Source: Deltaproteobacteria bacterium CG03_land_8_20_14_0_80_45_14 (GTDB lineage Bacteria > Desulfobacterota > BSN033 > UBA1163). Taken from it: 50,453 bases of DNA. Made by a program: the position numbers and the translations under genes. The DNA is taken from the NCBI GenBank assembly GCA_002780715.1, contig PEUO01000232.1, forward strand, positions 1 to 50,453. Reading direction: 5' to 3'. The number at the start of each line of letters is the position of its first letter. The stretch's first letter is position 1. Shown one piece after another: positions 8,901-16,849 of this stretch. The notes beneath the pieces were generated by a model. It made no database searches. It saw only the letters and a program-made list of their open reading frames with translations, and was not told where the DNA came from.

Positions 8901-8991
8901 CTGCTAACAGAAGCGCAGATTGCATTCCTGCAATTCCCGCGCCGATGACCAACGCCGACCCTTTGTCGCCCCTTGTTTTCTTCTGCTCCAT
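5959..8991 (-). CDS. hdrA: Double-length HdrA (two FAD modules fused)
   Basis: At 1010 residues this is about one and a half times a normal HdrA. Module 1 starts with VIGAGIAGMQSALLLAE (15-31) and has inserted ferredoxin clusters CNLCEACIKVCP and CTRCGECVKVCS, then IQCVGSRDPSCGQDHC. A linker domain beginning VFLCHCGEEL (about residue 460) resembles the N-terminal domain of ordinary HdrA. Module 2 has a second FAD loop, VVGGGLAGMTASLQLA (near 600), lacks inserted clusters, and ends in a two-cluster ferredoxin (CCGCGLCVTVCP, CQGCGSCVIACR). HdrA is the flavin-bifurcating subunit of Hdr complexes. Long HdrA proteins also occur in the BamE-type subunit of anaerobic benzoyl-CoA reductase. Here mvhD, hdrB and hdrC are neighbours, so a cytoplasmic bifurcating complex is the best reading. 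AGAGGATAAGC precedes the ATG. Confidence 0.88.
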   Translation of the reverse strand: MEQKKTRGDKGSALVIGAGIAGMQSALLLAEMGTKVFLLEQGPAIGGYFPLLDKTFPTNSCGVCFMSPTPPAFCPIYECHLHDNIELLPNSEVMKVEGGGGDFNVSVIRKPRFVDPKRCNLCEACIKVCPVEVEREFGGGLEKRKAIYLPFPQAIPHSLVIDPKTCTRCGECVKVCSPGAIDLDMKEEEEKIEVGAILLGFGFEPFQARRKGEYGFGRYENVLTSIQFERLLSTSSPTQGLPVRVSDGKKMEKIAFIQCVGSRDPSCGQDHCSTICCMYATKQAMIAKERSPGLGVTFFYMDIRPMGKDYERYYERAKKEYGIEYIRSAISSIKELQQTKNLLITYVKEDGTFEEREFDAVVLSLGFTPPQTIKDLAQRMGVQVNQQGFCQTDEFNPSKTSVNGIFVGGAFRGPRDIPETVVEGSSAAASAASFLIPHRLPQPLKEYPIEGALGEEIPKIGVFLCHCGEELKKTLSLFEIILETKLLSEVVHVEEVGLACLPEDLDLIKKRIGEQGLNRIVIAGCSHREIRGAMEEMAKGMGFNPYLIEYANIREQCAFVHLDYPRLATEKAMALIRMAVERAKRSQPIRKGKQKIDKKGLVVGGGLAGMTASLQLAAQGYEVYLIEKEKELGGNLKESFYTLKGSNPQDLLNKLIKQVESNGSVHLYSGAEVLGFEKKNGHYRTKIRHQNEEKSLDHGALILATGGKEITPKGYLYGEDSRVITQRQLEKMAHLNDERLKDVHSVVMIQCVGSRDEEHPYCSRICCSHAVKNALKLKEKDPRINIYVLYRDVRTYGFYETYYHEARGKGVIFIRYDLENKPKVSLQGGSLQVSLLDPAMNSPVTLSADRVVLSAGIEPNDHRELARIFDVDFNSDGFFMEANPKSAPLDSVDRGKFFCGLCHSPNFIEDAISQGNAAAARAGSLLSKEAVEEKAYLAYVIKRLCCGCGLCVTVCPYGARVLNEEEGKAEVIGSLCQGCGSCVIACRNAASQQRNFEKDLNLAALDAVID

Positions 8992-9016
8992 GCTTATCCT
9001 CTCAAATCCCCGCCCC

Positions 9017-9045
9017 GTAGGGAACGGTTTGAAACCGTTCCCTAC
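9017..9045. repeat. 29-bp perfect palindrome, copy 2
   Basis: Identical to the palindrome at 4060-4088, here between hdrB and the double hdrA. An exact copy 5 kb away in the same operon implies recent copying or strong conservation. Confidence 0.8.
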
Positions 9046-9067
9046 AAAAGGTGAAAGGGGGATTATT

Positions 9068-9913
9068 TTATACCAGCCCCATTGATTCCAGAAGTGGTTT
9101 TGGAGAGATCATATGTTTCTTCCACCAACCGTCTCTCTTCTCGACATCAAAGGCCACTCCCATTAATTCAGTAAAGTAAAAAATGGGGAGGCCGATCTCC
9201 TGCCTCATCTCCAGATTAGCTTGGCAGAGACCGCAGGAGGTCACAATACATTGAGCCCCTGCCTCCTTTGCCATCGACACAATTCTTCCCACCAGTTTCT
9301 TAACCACCTCCCCATAAGTCAGGGCCAGATCCGCACCACAACAATCAATTTTATAAGACCATTCAACCGGCTCAGCGCCGAGGCTCTTCATCAACCGATC
9401 CAGATATTGAGGATTCTCCGGATCATCTAATTGAGTAATTTTAGGGTGGCGGACCAGAGCACACCCATAGTAACAAGCAAGCTTTAATCCCTTTAAAGGC
9501 TTCTTCACTTTTTCTTGAACTTTCTCTAACCCAATTCGATTTAGAATCACATCCATTAAAGCCAAAATCTCAAGAGAAGGCTGGTATGTAAATCCAACAA
9601 TCTCTTCGATCTCTTTTCGCTCCGCTTCATCATTCTTCAGGACATGTTCGGTCCTTTTCAGCATGTTGAAACACCCAGCACAGGGAACAACCAGAGGCCC
9701 TGCCTGTGAAGATTGTGCTTTGGAGATATTTCTTGCCGGAAGGCAGAGGGAAAGGAGATGATTGATACTGTGAGTTGCTGCAGCTCCACAGCAGTTCCAA
9801 TCCTCAATCTCTACCAACTCCACACCCAGGGTCTTAAAAACCGCATGCGTCGATAATCCATATTCCAATGATGTGGAGTGATCCGTACAACCTGGAAAGA
9901 AAGAGAATCTCAT
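9068..9913 (-). CDS. hdrB: HdrB, copy 1 (CCG-domain subunit)
   Basis: The gene encodes 281 residues from the ATG at 9913, which has GGAGG seven bases upstream. An ATG eight codons earlier lacks a site and lies in repeat-rich leader. Two CCG domains are present: FFPGCTDHSTSLEYG then EDWNCCGAAA and PCAGCFNML; and ACYYGCALVR then KIDCCGADLA and TSCGLCQANL. In methanogen HdrB these cysteines bind two noncubane [4Fe-4S] clusters that cleave the CoM-S-S-CoB disulfide. In bacteria without those thiols the substrate is unknown. It is encoded directly after hdrC and before the double hdrA, forming the first-to-last Hdr set of the operon. Confidence 0.9.
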   Translation of the reverse strand: MRFSFFPGCTDHSTSLEYGLSTHAVFKTLGVELVEIEDWNCCGAAATHSINHLLSLCLPARNISKAQSSQAGPLVVPCAGCFNMLKRTEHVLKNDEAERKEIEEIVGFTYQPSLEILALMDVILNRIGLEKVQEKVKKPLKGLKLACYYGCALVRHPKITQLDDPENPQYLDRLMKSLGAEPVEWSYKIDCCGADLALTYGEVVKKLVGRIVSMAKEAGAQCIVTSCGLCQANLEMRQEIGLPIFYFTELMGVAFDVEKRDGWWKKHMISPKPLLESMGLV

Positions 9914-9974
9914 TCTAAAGCCTCCGTACAATTCCAAATGTCAAAGCCCAAATGTCAAATGAGTGTCAAAGTTT

Positions 9975-10029
9975 GTAACTCAAGGCTTTAGCCTTGATTT
10001 TGGTTCAACCCTAAAGGGTTGAGTTACAC
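9975..10029. repeat. Paired GTAACTCAA-type palindromes
   Basis: Two palindromes face each other. One reads GTAACTCAAGGCTTTAGCC and onward, the other is CAACCCTAAAGGGTTG followed by AGTTAC. The pair recurs in inverted order at 10636-10699 on the other side of hdrC, and a related pair lies at 18329-18393. Confidence 0.7.
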
Positions 10030-10056
10030 TTTGGATTTGATTTGACATTGTTTCAT

Positions 10057-10629
10057 CTATTTTTCTTTTGTGCATCTCTCAAAAATCCTTTTGATCTCTT
10101 CTCTCCCCTTAATAAAACTGGGAAGTAAAGGAATCTTCCCCTTCAGAAAGAGCATCATTCCGGGGATGAGGTCTGTCATGAAATCTTTGCTTCTGAGCTT
10201 ATAGTCAATCAGCATGGTGGCCTCATGAACTCTTCCTCCCCTTCTAATGCTCTGAACAAAAGCCTCGTGGAGGAGGTGGATGTTCTTCTCCCTGGCCGGA
10301 ACTCCCTCTTTGATAGCCATTTCTCTTAAGGCGTCCATGAGGACACCGATATCAATTTTATTTGGGCATCGTGTTCCGCAAGTCTCACAGGAAACGCAGA
10401 GCCAGATCGCACTGCTTCCCAGAACTTCTCTTTTCATCCCCATCTGGATCATCCGAATGATATTATTGGGGCGGATATCCATGTAGGGTGCAGTGGGACA
10501 ACCTGCTGTGCACTTCAGACACTGGTAACAGAGGCTCAAATCCTCTCCGCTCTTCTTCGTAGCTTCTTCTAAAAAAGAGGAATCAACTTTCCCCACGCTG
10601 GTAACGGTCTCCAACTTTATTTCCTCCAT
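10057..10629 (-). CDS. hdrC: HdrC, copy 1
   Basis: This 190-residue protein has two ferredoxin-type clusters, CYQCLKCTAGCP and CVSCETCGTRCP, as in HdrC, which carries electrons between HdrA and HdrB. The chosen start is MEEIKLETV at 10629. An in-frame ATG 18 codons upstream would translate the palindromic repeat, so it is unlikely to be used. The tail after the second cluster (about 80 residues, with FVQSIRRGGRVHEATML) is the helical part usual for the family. It belongs with hdrB copy 1 and the double hdrA. Confidence 0.88.
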   Translation of the reverse strand: MEEIKLETVTSVGKVDSSFLEEATKKSGEDLSLCYQCLKCTAGCPTAPYMDIRPNNIIRMIQMGMKREVLGSSAIWLCVSCETCGTRCPNKIDIGVLMDALREMAIKEGVPAREKNIHLLHEAFVQSIRRGGRVHEATMLIDYKLRSKDFMTDLIPGMMLFLKGKIPLLPSFIKGREEIKRIFERCTKEK

Positions 10630-10635
10630 TCTCAG

Positions 10636-10699
10636 ATCAACCCTGAAGGGTTGAGTTACAAAACCGTAAAGTCTGTAACTCAAGGCTTCAGCCTTGATT
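10636..10699. repeat. Paired GTAACTCAA-type palindromes (inverted order)
   Basis: CAACCCTGAAGGGTTGAGTT and GTAACTCAAGGCTTCAGCC-type palindromes bracket 12 bases of spacer, repeating the unit at 9975-10029 in swapped order. The region lies between hdrA copy 2 and hdrC copy 1. Confidence 0.7.
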
Positions 10700-10701
10700 C
10701 A

Positions 10702-12654
10702 TTAACTAACAAACGTATCCACCATTCGAAGGACCTGACTTGCAGATCCATTTCTTAGCTCACAGGCATTGTTGGGACAAGAGGCAATACAGGCCCCGCA
10801 TCCCTGGCAGAGCGCACTGTGAACCATTGAAATCCCGCGGTGAGGATCCATCTCCCTTGCTTCATAGGGACAGATTTCAACACAGATCCCGCACCCACTG
10901 CAAATTTCCTCATCAACAAAAGCAATTAAAGGGTCTTGAAGAAGTTTGTCCGTGGAAAGCAAAGCCTGAATTTTACTTGCGGTAGCCGAGGCCTGAGAGA
11001 CAGTGTCTGAAATATCTTTAGGACTCTGGCCACAACCAGCAAGGTAGATCCCTTTTGTCGAACTCTCCACCGGGTAGAGTTTGATATGGGCCTCCGTCAA
11101 AAAACCATGTCGATCTACCGTGGCCCTCAGCTTGGCTGCTAAATCTTTCACTCCATTGCTCGGAACAATGGCGGTTGCCAAGACGACCATATCTGCTGCG
11201 ACTTCGACCATTTTCCCTGTCAGCGTATCTACTCCTAAAACCCTTACTCTTCCATCGTCCTGAAAAACCCTGGAGACACGGCCTCTGAGATAGAGAAGCC
11301 TTTTCTCCTCAATGGTTTTCTGAAGGAACTCCTCGTAACCTTTGCAGTCCGAGCGGATGTCCATATAAAAGATATAAGGCTGCCCGTCTGGAACCTGCTC
11401 TTTATAAATTTTCGCGTGCTTGGCCGTAACCATACAGCAGATTCGAGAGCAATATGGCATGTATCGATCTGGATCCCTCGAAGCCACGCACTGAATAAAG
11501 ACCATTTCCTTTGGCACCTTCCCATCAGATGGCCGAATAATCTTCCCTTTTGTGGGACCATTGGGTGAAAGCATTCGTTCAAACCCCAGGCCATCGATCA
11601 CATCTGGAATTTCACCATATCCATACTCCCCTAATTGTTCCTTGGGATAGAGCTCGTATCCCGTAGCGACCACAACGGCTCCCACCTTCTCTGAAATCCG
11701 TTCATCTTCCTGTTTGAAGTCAATAGCCTTCTCAGGACAGACCTCTTCACATCGATGGCAACTCCCATCTATGAAATATCGGCAATGTTCACGATAGATG
11801 ACCGGCTTGTTTGGAACACTCGAAGGGTAAAGGGTATCAATCGCTTTTCGTATCCCCATTCCCCTTTCAAACTGTGAAACATATTCCACAGGACAATTTT
11901 CTATACAGATGCCACATCCCGTGCACCTTCCCCTGTCCACAGAAGTTGCCTTTTTACGGATGACCAATTCGAAATTCCCCACATAGCCTTTCACATCTTC
12001 TAATTCGGAATAACAGTGAAGATGGATCTTCGGATGCCTCTCCACCTCCGACGCCTTTAAAAAGAGACCACTGAAAGCAGGATCGAGATCTGGAAAGGTC
12101 CTTGACAATTGGGCCATGTGGCCTCCCAGAGCAGGCTCTCTTTCCAGAAGAATAACCTCATACCCTCCTTCAGCGAGATCAAGTGAAGCAGTGATTCCGG
12201 CAATTCCGCCGCCAACCACCAACACTCTTCGGTTAATGGCCACAGCGATCGCCTCCAGCGAATCATTCCTTCTCACCTTTTCAAGGGTCGCCTGGATGAT
12301 CTCTTCTGCCTTTCGGGTTGCCTCCTCCTTCTCCTTCTGATGGACCCAACTGCATTGTTCTCGAATATTGGCAATTTCACAGAGATAAGGATTCATCCCT
12401 TGAGACTTGACAGCCTTCCGAAAGGTGTTTTCATGCATGCTGGGTGAGCAACAGGCAACTACCACTCCATCCAATCCTTTTCCGCGAATGGCCTCGCGGA
12501 TGATCTGCTGCCCCGGTTCAGAACACATATAGATATAATCAGCGCTATGGGCAACATCTTCGGTCTTGCCTATCTTTTCGGCAACCGACTTGACATCCAC
12601 GGTTCCGGCAATATTGGCCCCACAATGGCAGATAAAAACACCCAATCTTTTCAT
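10702..12654 (-). CDS. hdrA: Full-length HdrA, copy 2
   Basis: At 650 residues this is a canonical HdrA. The N-terminal domain starts VFICHCGANIAG (6-17) and contains ANIREQCSWVH (95-105). The FAD loop is LVVGGGIAGITASLDLAEGG (145-164). Inserted ferredoxin clusters are CTGCGICIENCP and, near residue 290, CRYFIDGSCHRCEEVCP. FIQCVASRDPDRYMPYCSR follows, then a C-terminal two-cluster ferredoxin (CSGCGICVEICP, CQGCGACIASCP). It should be the flavin hub that receives electrons and splits them between ferredoxin and the HdrB site. The upstream site is weak (CCAGGCG). It follows a shorter HdrA paralogue and shares with it nearly identical blocks (for example the PYCSR-CC region and the YIFYMDIRS block), which points to a tandem duplication. 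Confidence 0.92.
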   Translation of the reverse strand: MKRLGVFICHCGANIAGTVDVKSVAEKIGKTEDVAHSADYIYMCSEPGQQIIREAIRGKGLDGVVVACCSPSMHENTFRKAVKSQGMNPYLCEIANIREQCSWVHQKEKEEATRKAEEIIQATLEKVRRNDSLEAIAVAINRRVLVVGGGIAGITASLDLAEGGYEVILLEREPALGGHMAQLSRTFPDLDPAFSGLFLKASEVERHPKIHLHCYSELEDVKGYVGNFELVIRKKATSVDRGRCTGCGICIENCPVEYVSQFERGMGIRKAIDTLYPSSVPNKPVIYREHCRYFIDGSCHRCEEVCPEKAIDFKQEDERISEKVGAVVVATGYELYPKEQLGEYGYGEIPDVIDGLGFERMLSPNGPTKGKIIRPSDGKVPKEMVFIQCVASRDPDRYMPYCSRICCMVTAKHAKIYKEQVPDGQPYIFYMDIRSDCKGYEEFLQKTIEEKRLLYLRGRVSRVFQDDGRVRVLGVDTLTGKMVEVAADMVVLATAIVPSNGVKDLAAKLRATVDRHGFLTEAHIKLYPVESSTKGIYLAGCGQSPKDISDTVSQASATASKIQALLSTDKLLQDPLIAFVDEEICSGCGICVEICPYEAREMDPHRGISMVHSALCQGCGACIASCPNNACELRNGSASQVLRMVDTFVS

Positions 12655-12775
12655 GATCGCCTGGCTTAAGGTTCGAGGATCGCTCCGCTTGAGGAGCGTT
12701 TCACTTGAGGCAACTTCTCTTTTCTTTTGCCTCTTCCCTCAAGGCCGAAGGCCGCTCCTCTATCCTCCAACGTTC

Positions 12776-14086
12776 TTAGTTTTTTGCAAACAACACTTGA
12801 ACTTTGCTCGCTGCCGCATTGGCATGGGCCACTGCATCAGCAATATCTTTCGGTCCTTGAGCACAGCCTGCGATATAGATTCCTTCGATATCTGTTTCAA
12901 CAGGCCGTAATTTTCTCTGGACTTCTGTCAAAAAACCATACTCATCTGTCTTGATTCCCAGTTTTTTAGCCAGATCCTTTGCATCTTTCTGGGGGACAAT
13001 AGCTGTTGCCAAGACCACCATATCTGCAGAAATCTCAACTTTCTTCCCTGTCAATGTATCCACACCCCAGACAATGACCTTTTCTCCATCTCGAAAGATT
13101 CGGGAAACCCTTCCCCTCAAATAGAGGATCCCCTCTTCTTCCATCCCCTGCTGAATGAACTCTTCATACCCCTTTCCTGTTGAACGGATATCCATATAGA
13201 AGATGTAGGTCTGTCCATCATGAACCTTGTGTTTATAAAGTCGGGCATGCTTGGCCGTATACATGCAGCAAACCCGTGAACAGTAAGGCATGTAACGTTC
13301 AGGATCTCTTGACCCTGTGCACTGAATGAAAACCACTTCTTTAGGAATTTTGCTGTCTGAAGGTCTCCGAATCTCACCCGTGGTGGGTCCGGATGCAGAA
13401 TTGAGCCTTTCAAAAGCGAGTCCGTCGATCACATCCGGAACTTCGCCATATCCGTATTCGCCAAAACTCTCTCTCGGAATCAGATCAAAACCCACTGCAG
13501 TAATGATAGCCCCCACTCTTTCTTCTACAAAACGATCCTTCTGTTCGTAGTCAATAGCTCCAACCGGACAGATCTTCTCACACACCCTACATTTCTTTTC
13601 TTTAAAATAGCGGCAGTTTGAAGGATTGATGACAGGTTTATTCGGAACGGCCTGGGGAGACAAAGTATAGATGGCTTTTCCCAATCCCATGCCCCGATCA
13701 AATTCAGACGGATTCTTGGAAGGGCATTTCTGCTGGCAGAGGCCGCAACCATTGCATTTCTCCCAATCCACATAAGCCGCCTTTCTTCGAATTTTTACTC
13801 TGAAGTCTCCAGCCTTTCCCTCAACCTGCTCCACTTCTGAATAGGTGAGGAGTTTGATATGAGGATGTTGACCTGTCTCCACTGTTTTGGGAGTTAATGT
13901 GCACTGTGCACAATCGAGCGTGGGGAAAGTTTCAGAAAGCTGAAGCATTCGGCCTCCAATGGAGGGAAGCTTCTCCACCAGGACCACCTCATACCCCCCG
14001 TTTCCCAAGTCAATCGATGCAGAGATCCCAGCAATCCCTCCACCGATCACCATCGCTCTTTTTACAAATACTCCGTTATCTCCCAT
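12776..14086 (-). CDS. Short HdrA paralogue lacking both end domains
   Basis: This 436-residue protein corresponds to the middle of HdrA only. The FAD loop VIGGGIAGISASIDLGNGG lies at 13-31, followed by inserted clusters CNGCGLCQQKCP and CRYFKEKKCRVCEKICP, then FIQCTGSRDPERYMPYCSR. It lacks the N-terminal domain with the CHCG motif and the C-terminal ferredoxin. All visible FAD and cluster motifs are intact, so it is unlikely to be a pseudogene. Its ATG follows the upstream hdrB stop codon with no gap, implying tight coupling. It may pair with the full HdrA encoded next to rebuild a two-flavin unit like the fused protein at 5959-8991; this is an inference. Confidence 0.85.
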   Translation of the reverse strand: MGDNGVFVKRAMVIGGGIAGISASIDLGNGGYEVVLVEKLPSIGGRMLQLSETFPTLDCAQCTLTPKTVETGQHPHIKLLTYSEVEQVEGKAGDFRVKIRRKAAYVDWEKCNGCGLCQQKCPSKNPSEFDRGMGLGKAIYTLSPQAVPNKPVINPSNCRYFKEKKCRVCEKICPVGAIDYEQKDRFVEERVGAIITAVGFDLIPRESFGEYGYGEVPDVIDGLAFERLNSASGPTTGEIRRPSDSKIPKEVVFIQCTGSRDPERYMPYCSRVCCMYTAKHARLYKHKVHDGQTYIFYMDIRSTGKGYEEFIQQGMEEEGILYLRGRVSRIFRDGEKVIVWGVDTLTGKKVEISADMVVLATAIVPQKDAKDLAKKLGIKTDEYGFLTEVQRKLRPVETDIEGIYIAGCAQGPKDIADAVAHANAAASKVQVLFAKN

Positions 14087-14956
14087 TTATAGAAGACCTT
14101 TCTCTTTTAGAAGGGGTATGGGATCAACGGCATTCTGATCAAATCCCAAAGTTTGATAATCGAGTCCCATTGCCACCCCGAGCAGTTGGGTAAAATAGAA
14201 TACTGGGATCGGGTTGAAATCCAAGTATTTCTGTTTAATATCAGACTGTTTGTGATCGATATTGAAAGTGCACATGGGACACGTAGAAACCATCGCCTCA
14301 GCGCCGTTTTTAATAGCCGAGCCAAGAATTTTATAAGCACATTCTGTAGCCACATCGGGTGAGCCCACTGACTGGAAGGATCCACAGCACTCAATCTTGT
14401 AGGGAAATTCAATCGCTTTTGCTCCCAATGCTTCTAAAAATTCCTCAAAAAGAGCGGGCTTCTCCTTATCGTCAAACTCCATCTCTTCAAATGGTCGAAG
14501 AAGCATGCATCCATAATAGGCAGCGGCTTTGAGCCCTGCCAATGGCTTCTTCACCTTTTCCTTGAGTTGAGGAAAACCAATGTCTTTTTTCAGGATCTCT
14601 AAGTAGTGGAGAACTTGGAGATCTCCCTGATAGTTCTTTTCAATAAAATTGTTGATCTTATCCCTTTTCTCCACATCCCCTTGAATTAATCGGTTCGTCC
14701 TTTTGATTACGTTGAAGCAGATGGCGCAGAGAGTGGTCAGGGCAGTTCCTTCCTCCCTCGCTGTAGCCAGAATCCTTGACGGAGGGAGAAGGGCCATGAT
14801 GTTATCGGTGGCCAACGGAAAGGTGGCTCCACAACAGGTCCAATTTTTGAGTTCCTTTAACTCAAATCCAAGAAGAAGGGAACAGTTTCGTGCTGTCTGA
14901 TCAAAATTCTTCGCCTTGGTATAGAGGGTACATCCTGGAAAATAGAGGTAATCCAT
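14087..14956 (-). CDS. hdrB: HdrB, copy 2 (CCG-domain subunit)
   Basis: This 289-residue protein has two CCG domains: LYFPGCTLYTKAKNFD with KNWTCCGATF and CAICFNVIKR; and AYYGCMLLRP with KIECCGSFQS and STCPMCTFNI. All expected cysteines for two noncubane clusters are there. AGGAGCTAAAG precedes the ATG at 14956. It is clearly related to hdrB copy 1 but well diverged from it, so the two Hdr sets are not a recent copy. It is encoded between hdrC copy 2 and the short hdrA and should provide the disulfide- or partner-reducing site of the second complex. Confidence 0.9.
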   Translation of the reverse strand: MDYLYFPGCTLYTKAKNFDQTARNCSLLLGFELKELKNWTCCGATFPLATDNIMALLPPSRILATAREEGTALTTLCAICFNVIKRTNRLIQGDVEKRDKINNFIEKNYQGDLQVLHYLEILKKDIGFPQLKEKVKKPLAGLKAAAYYGCMLLRPFEEMEFDDKEKPALFEEFLEALGAKAIEFPYKIECCGSFQSVGSPDVATECAYKILGSAIKNGAEAMVSTCPMCTFNIDHKQSDIKQKYLDFNPIPVFYFTQLLGVAMGLDYQTLGFDQNAVDPIPLLKEKGLL

Positions 14957-14970
14957 CTTTAGCTCCTGAA

Positions 14971-15122
14971 CCGCATAGAGCAGAGGGCATGGGGCATAGG
15001 GTTTTCTAACACCCAGATTCTTCGCTTTCGCTCAGAATCACATGAGGAGAGTGACTCTTGCCAACTTTCTTTTTCGATTTTCAATTTCTTACTCTTTGCA
15101 CTATGCTCCATGCGCCATGCGT
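14971..15122. repeat. Repeat-filled gap between hdrC and hdrB
   Basis: Short-unit repeats (CGCATAG/GGCATGG at 14971-15000 and CTATGCTCCATGCGCC-type at 15098-15122) flank a hairpin-like piece, GATTCTTCGCTTTCGCTCAG (15009-15028), related to the longer repeat at 16648-16702. No open frame is present. Confidence 0.6.
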
Positions 15123-15125
15123 TTT

Positions 15126-15539
15126 TTACGATAAAAACTTCCTGAATCCGCTGACAAACGCAATCTGGGGAACTTTTTCTAAAAATCCCTCTGGAAATTC
15201 AGGTATCTGAATATGATCTTTTCTCTCTTTCTTTCTCAGAACCACCATTCTCAACGCATCCATCACTCTGGCAATATCAATTCCTTTGGGGCACCTCGAT
15301 GTACATTGAAGGCAGGAGGCACAGAGCCAGTAGGTATTGACTCCAAGGGTTTCTTCTTCCAAACCCAGCAGTGTATATCGAATGACCTCGTGGGGACCAA
15401 TCTCCATGGCAAAGGCAACTGGACATCCAGCCGTACAATTCCCACACTGGTAGCAGGCAAAAAGGTTTTGTCCACTGATCAACTCCACCTTCTTCGCAAA
15501 TTCATTATGAACCTTCTGTCTCGTCAACTCTATCTTCAT
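15126..15539 (-). CDS. hdrC: HdrC, copy 2
   Basis: The gene encodes 137 residues from MKIELTRQ at 15539. The in-frame ATG ten codons earlier lies in G/C-run repeat sequence and is less likely. Two clusters are seen, CYQCGNCTAGCP and CASCLQCTSRCP, the HdrC pattern. The protein is about 50 residues shorter than copy 1 because the helical C-terminal tail is brief. It is the first gene of the second Hdr set (hdrC-hdrB-short hdrA-hdrA). Its role is to shuttle electrons between HdrA and HdrB. Confidence 0.87.
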   Translation of the reverse strand: MKIELTRQKVHNEFAKKVELISGQNLFACYQCGNCTAGCPVAFAMEIGPHEVIRYTLLGLEEETLGVNTYWLCASCLQCTSRCPKGIDIARVMDALRMVVLRKKERKDHIQIPEFPEGFLEKVPQIAFVSGFRKFLS

Positions 15540-15556
15540 CTTCCATCCCCTTATCC

Positions 15557-15685
15557 CCCTCACCCCCACCCTCTCCTCTCCGAGCCAGAGGCTCTTCTGA
15601 GCCGGAGGCCGCCAGTGGAGAGGGAAATAAACCGGCCCCCATTAAATCCCCTCCCCCTTGATGGGGGAGGGGGAGGGTGGGGGTG
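15557..15685. repeat. MITE-like inverted repeat element
   Basis: TCACCCCCACCCTC near 15557-15571 faces GAGGGTGGGGGTGA at 15671-15684, with internal G/C-run palindromes between. The element fills the whole gap between the prenyltransferase gene and hdrC copy 2. Confidence 0.55.
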
Positions 15686-15688
15686 AAT

Positions 15689-16600
15689 TTATATCAGTGT
15701 GGCGATCACATATCCAACAGCCAAGAGGGCTTGTGTCCCAAGGATCGTAATGACATTCACTCCCAATATTGGAACCAACTTTTGGGTATTATCATAATAT
15801 TTCAAAGCTCCCTTCGCGGCCTTCCATCCAAACCCAATCGTCCCCAGACCAATGAGAGTTAACACCGGCATCATCTTTGTAAGAACTCCGACAATAATGC
15901 AGAGATAAGAGACAGTGAGCAAGGCGACGAAAAGATAACTCGCATCCTTTTTCCCCAAGGAGATGACCAGATGCTTTCTCCCCCCTTTCTGGTCGGCCTC
16001 CCTGTCTGGGAACTCATTTAGAAAAAGTAGATTCGCTGTGAGTATCCCCGGCGCAAGGGATGCGAACAATGTCTCCCAGCTATATCTTCCTGTCTGCACA
16101 TAATAGGAACCCAGGACGAGTAAGGGACCAAAACTGAGGCCTGCAAAAATTTCACCCATGAGCCATTTGGCAAGGTAAACATTGTAAAAATAAGCAGAGA
16201 ATCCTGCTATGAGAAGGAGCGGAAAGAGAAGCCAACCCTTTACCATCACGAAATAGAATCCAATCACCATGGCAATGAGCAAACAGAAGGTTGCAAACCA
16301 GAAGGCCTGTTTGGGCTTTAAAAGATTCAAGGGGAGGATACCGCTTCCTCCACTGAAAGGAGTCCTTTGAGTGTTTAAATCAATCCCATCCATATAGTCG
16401 TAGTAATCATTGATGACATTGACGGTCATGTGAACAAGGATGGAGCCGATCATGGCCAAGAGAAAATGACCAAAATAGAAATAGCCTTCATAAGCAGCAA
16501 TGGCTGTCCCTAAAGAAACCAGAATGACGGTGAGGGGAATAAAGTGGAAGCGAGGAAGTATTAGCCATGCTTTTAAGGAACCAGGATTTACTCTCTCCAT
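15689..16600 (-). CDS. UbiA-family prenyltransferase (MenA-like)
   Basis: This 303-residue integral membrane protein has about eight hydrophobic segments. The two Asp-rich motifs of the UbiA family are present: NVINDYYDYMDGID near residue 62 and NEFPDREADQ near 190, which bind the Mg-diphosphate of the prenyl donor. It most resembles 1,4-dihydroxy-2-naphthoate prenyltransferase of menaquinone synthesis, but related enzymes prenylate other aromatics, so the acceptor is not certain. GGAGGTTTGAATA precedes the ATG. It is unusual to find it between fumarase and Hdr genes; a quinone link to fumarate or succinate metabolism would make sense, but no membrane fumarate reductase subunit is seen here. 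Confidence 0.8.
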   Translation of the reverse strand: MERVNPGSLKAWLILPRFHFIPLTVILVSLGTAIAAYEGYFYFGHFLLAMIGSILVHMTVNVINDYYDYMDGIDLNTQRTPFSGGSGILPLNLLKPKQAFWFATFCLLIAMVIGFYFVMVKGWLLFPLLLIAGFSAYFYNVYLAKWLMGEIFAGLSFGPLLVLGSYYVQTGRYSWETLFASLAPGILTANLLFLNEFPDREADQKGGRKHLVISLGKKDASYLFVALLTVSYLCIIVGVLTKMMPVLTLIGLGTIGFGWKAAKGALKYYDNTQKLVPILGVNVITILGTQALLAVGYVIATLI

Positions 16601-16647
16601 TATTCAAACCTCCGAACTCAAAAGCAGGTTGAGGATGAGGTTAAGGT

Positions 16648-16702
16648 GTCATCCTGAGTGAAACGAAGGATCTCTGAGATTCTTCACTGCGTTCAGAATG
16701 AC
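16648..16702. repeat. Long imperfect palindrome (GTCATCCTGAG...CAGAATGAC)
   Basis: A 55-base element whose ends, GTCATCCTGA and TTCAGAATGAC, are near-complementary, with GGATCTCTGAGATTC in the centre. Related pieces occur at 15009-15028 and 36134-36202. The rest of the 16601-16849 gap holds a further GC-rich palindrome (near 16797-16835) and no gene. Confidence 0.65.
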
Positions 16703-16849
16703 AAGAGGCGAAGGGTTCAGGATTACATTCCTAAACCTTGACCCATTCGGCGGCGCCAGGCCCGCCTTTGAAGGCGGGGTAGAAATCACCGCTCAGGGTC
16801 AACCCTGAGCAAGCCCCGACCTTAGGGTCGGGGGGCCGAAGGGTTGACC

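Noticed and set aside
15126-15569. Longer starts for the hdrC, hdrB, mdh, kamA and fumarase genes
   Set aside because: The extra codons translate palindromic or G-run repeats, and good ribosome sites lie at the shorter starts, so the shorter starts were used.
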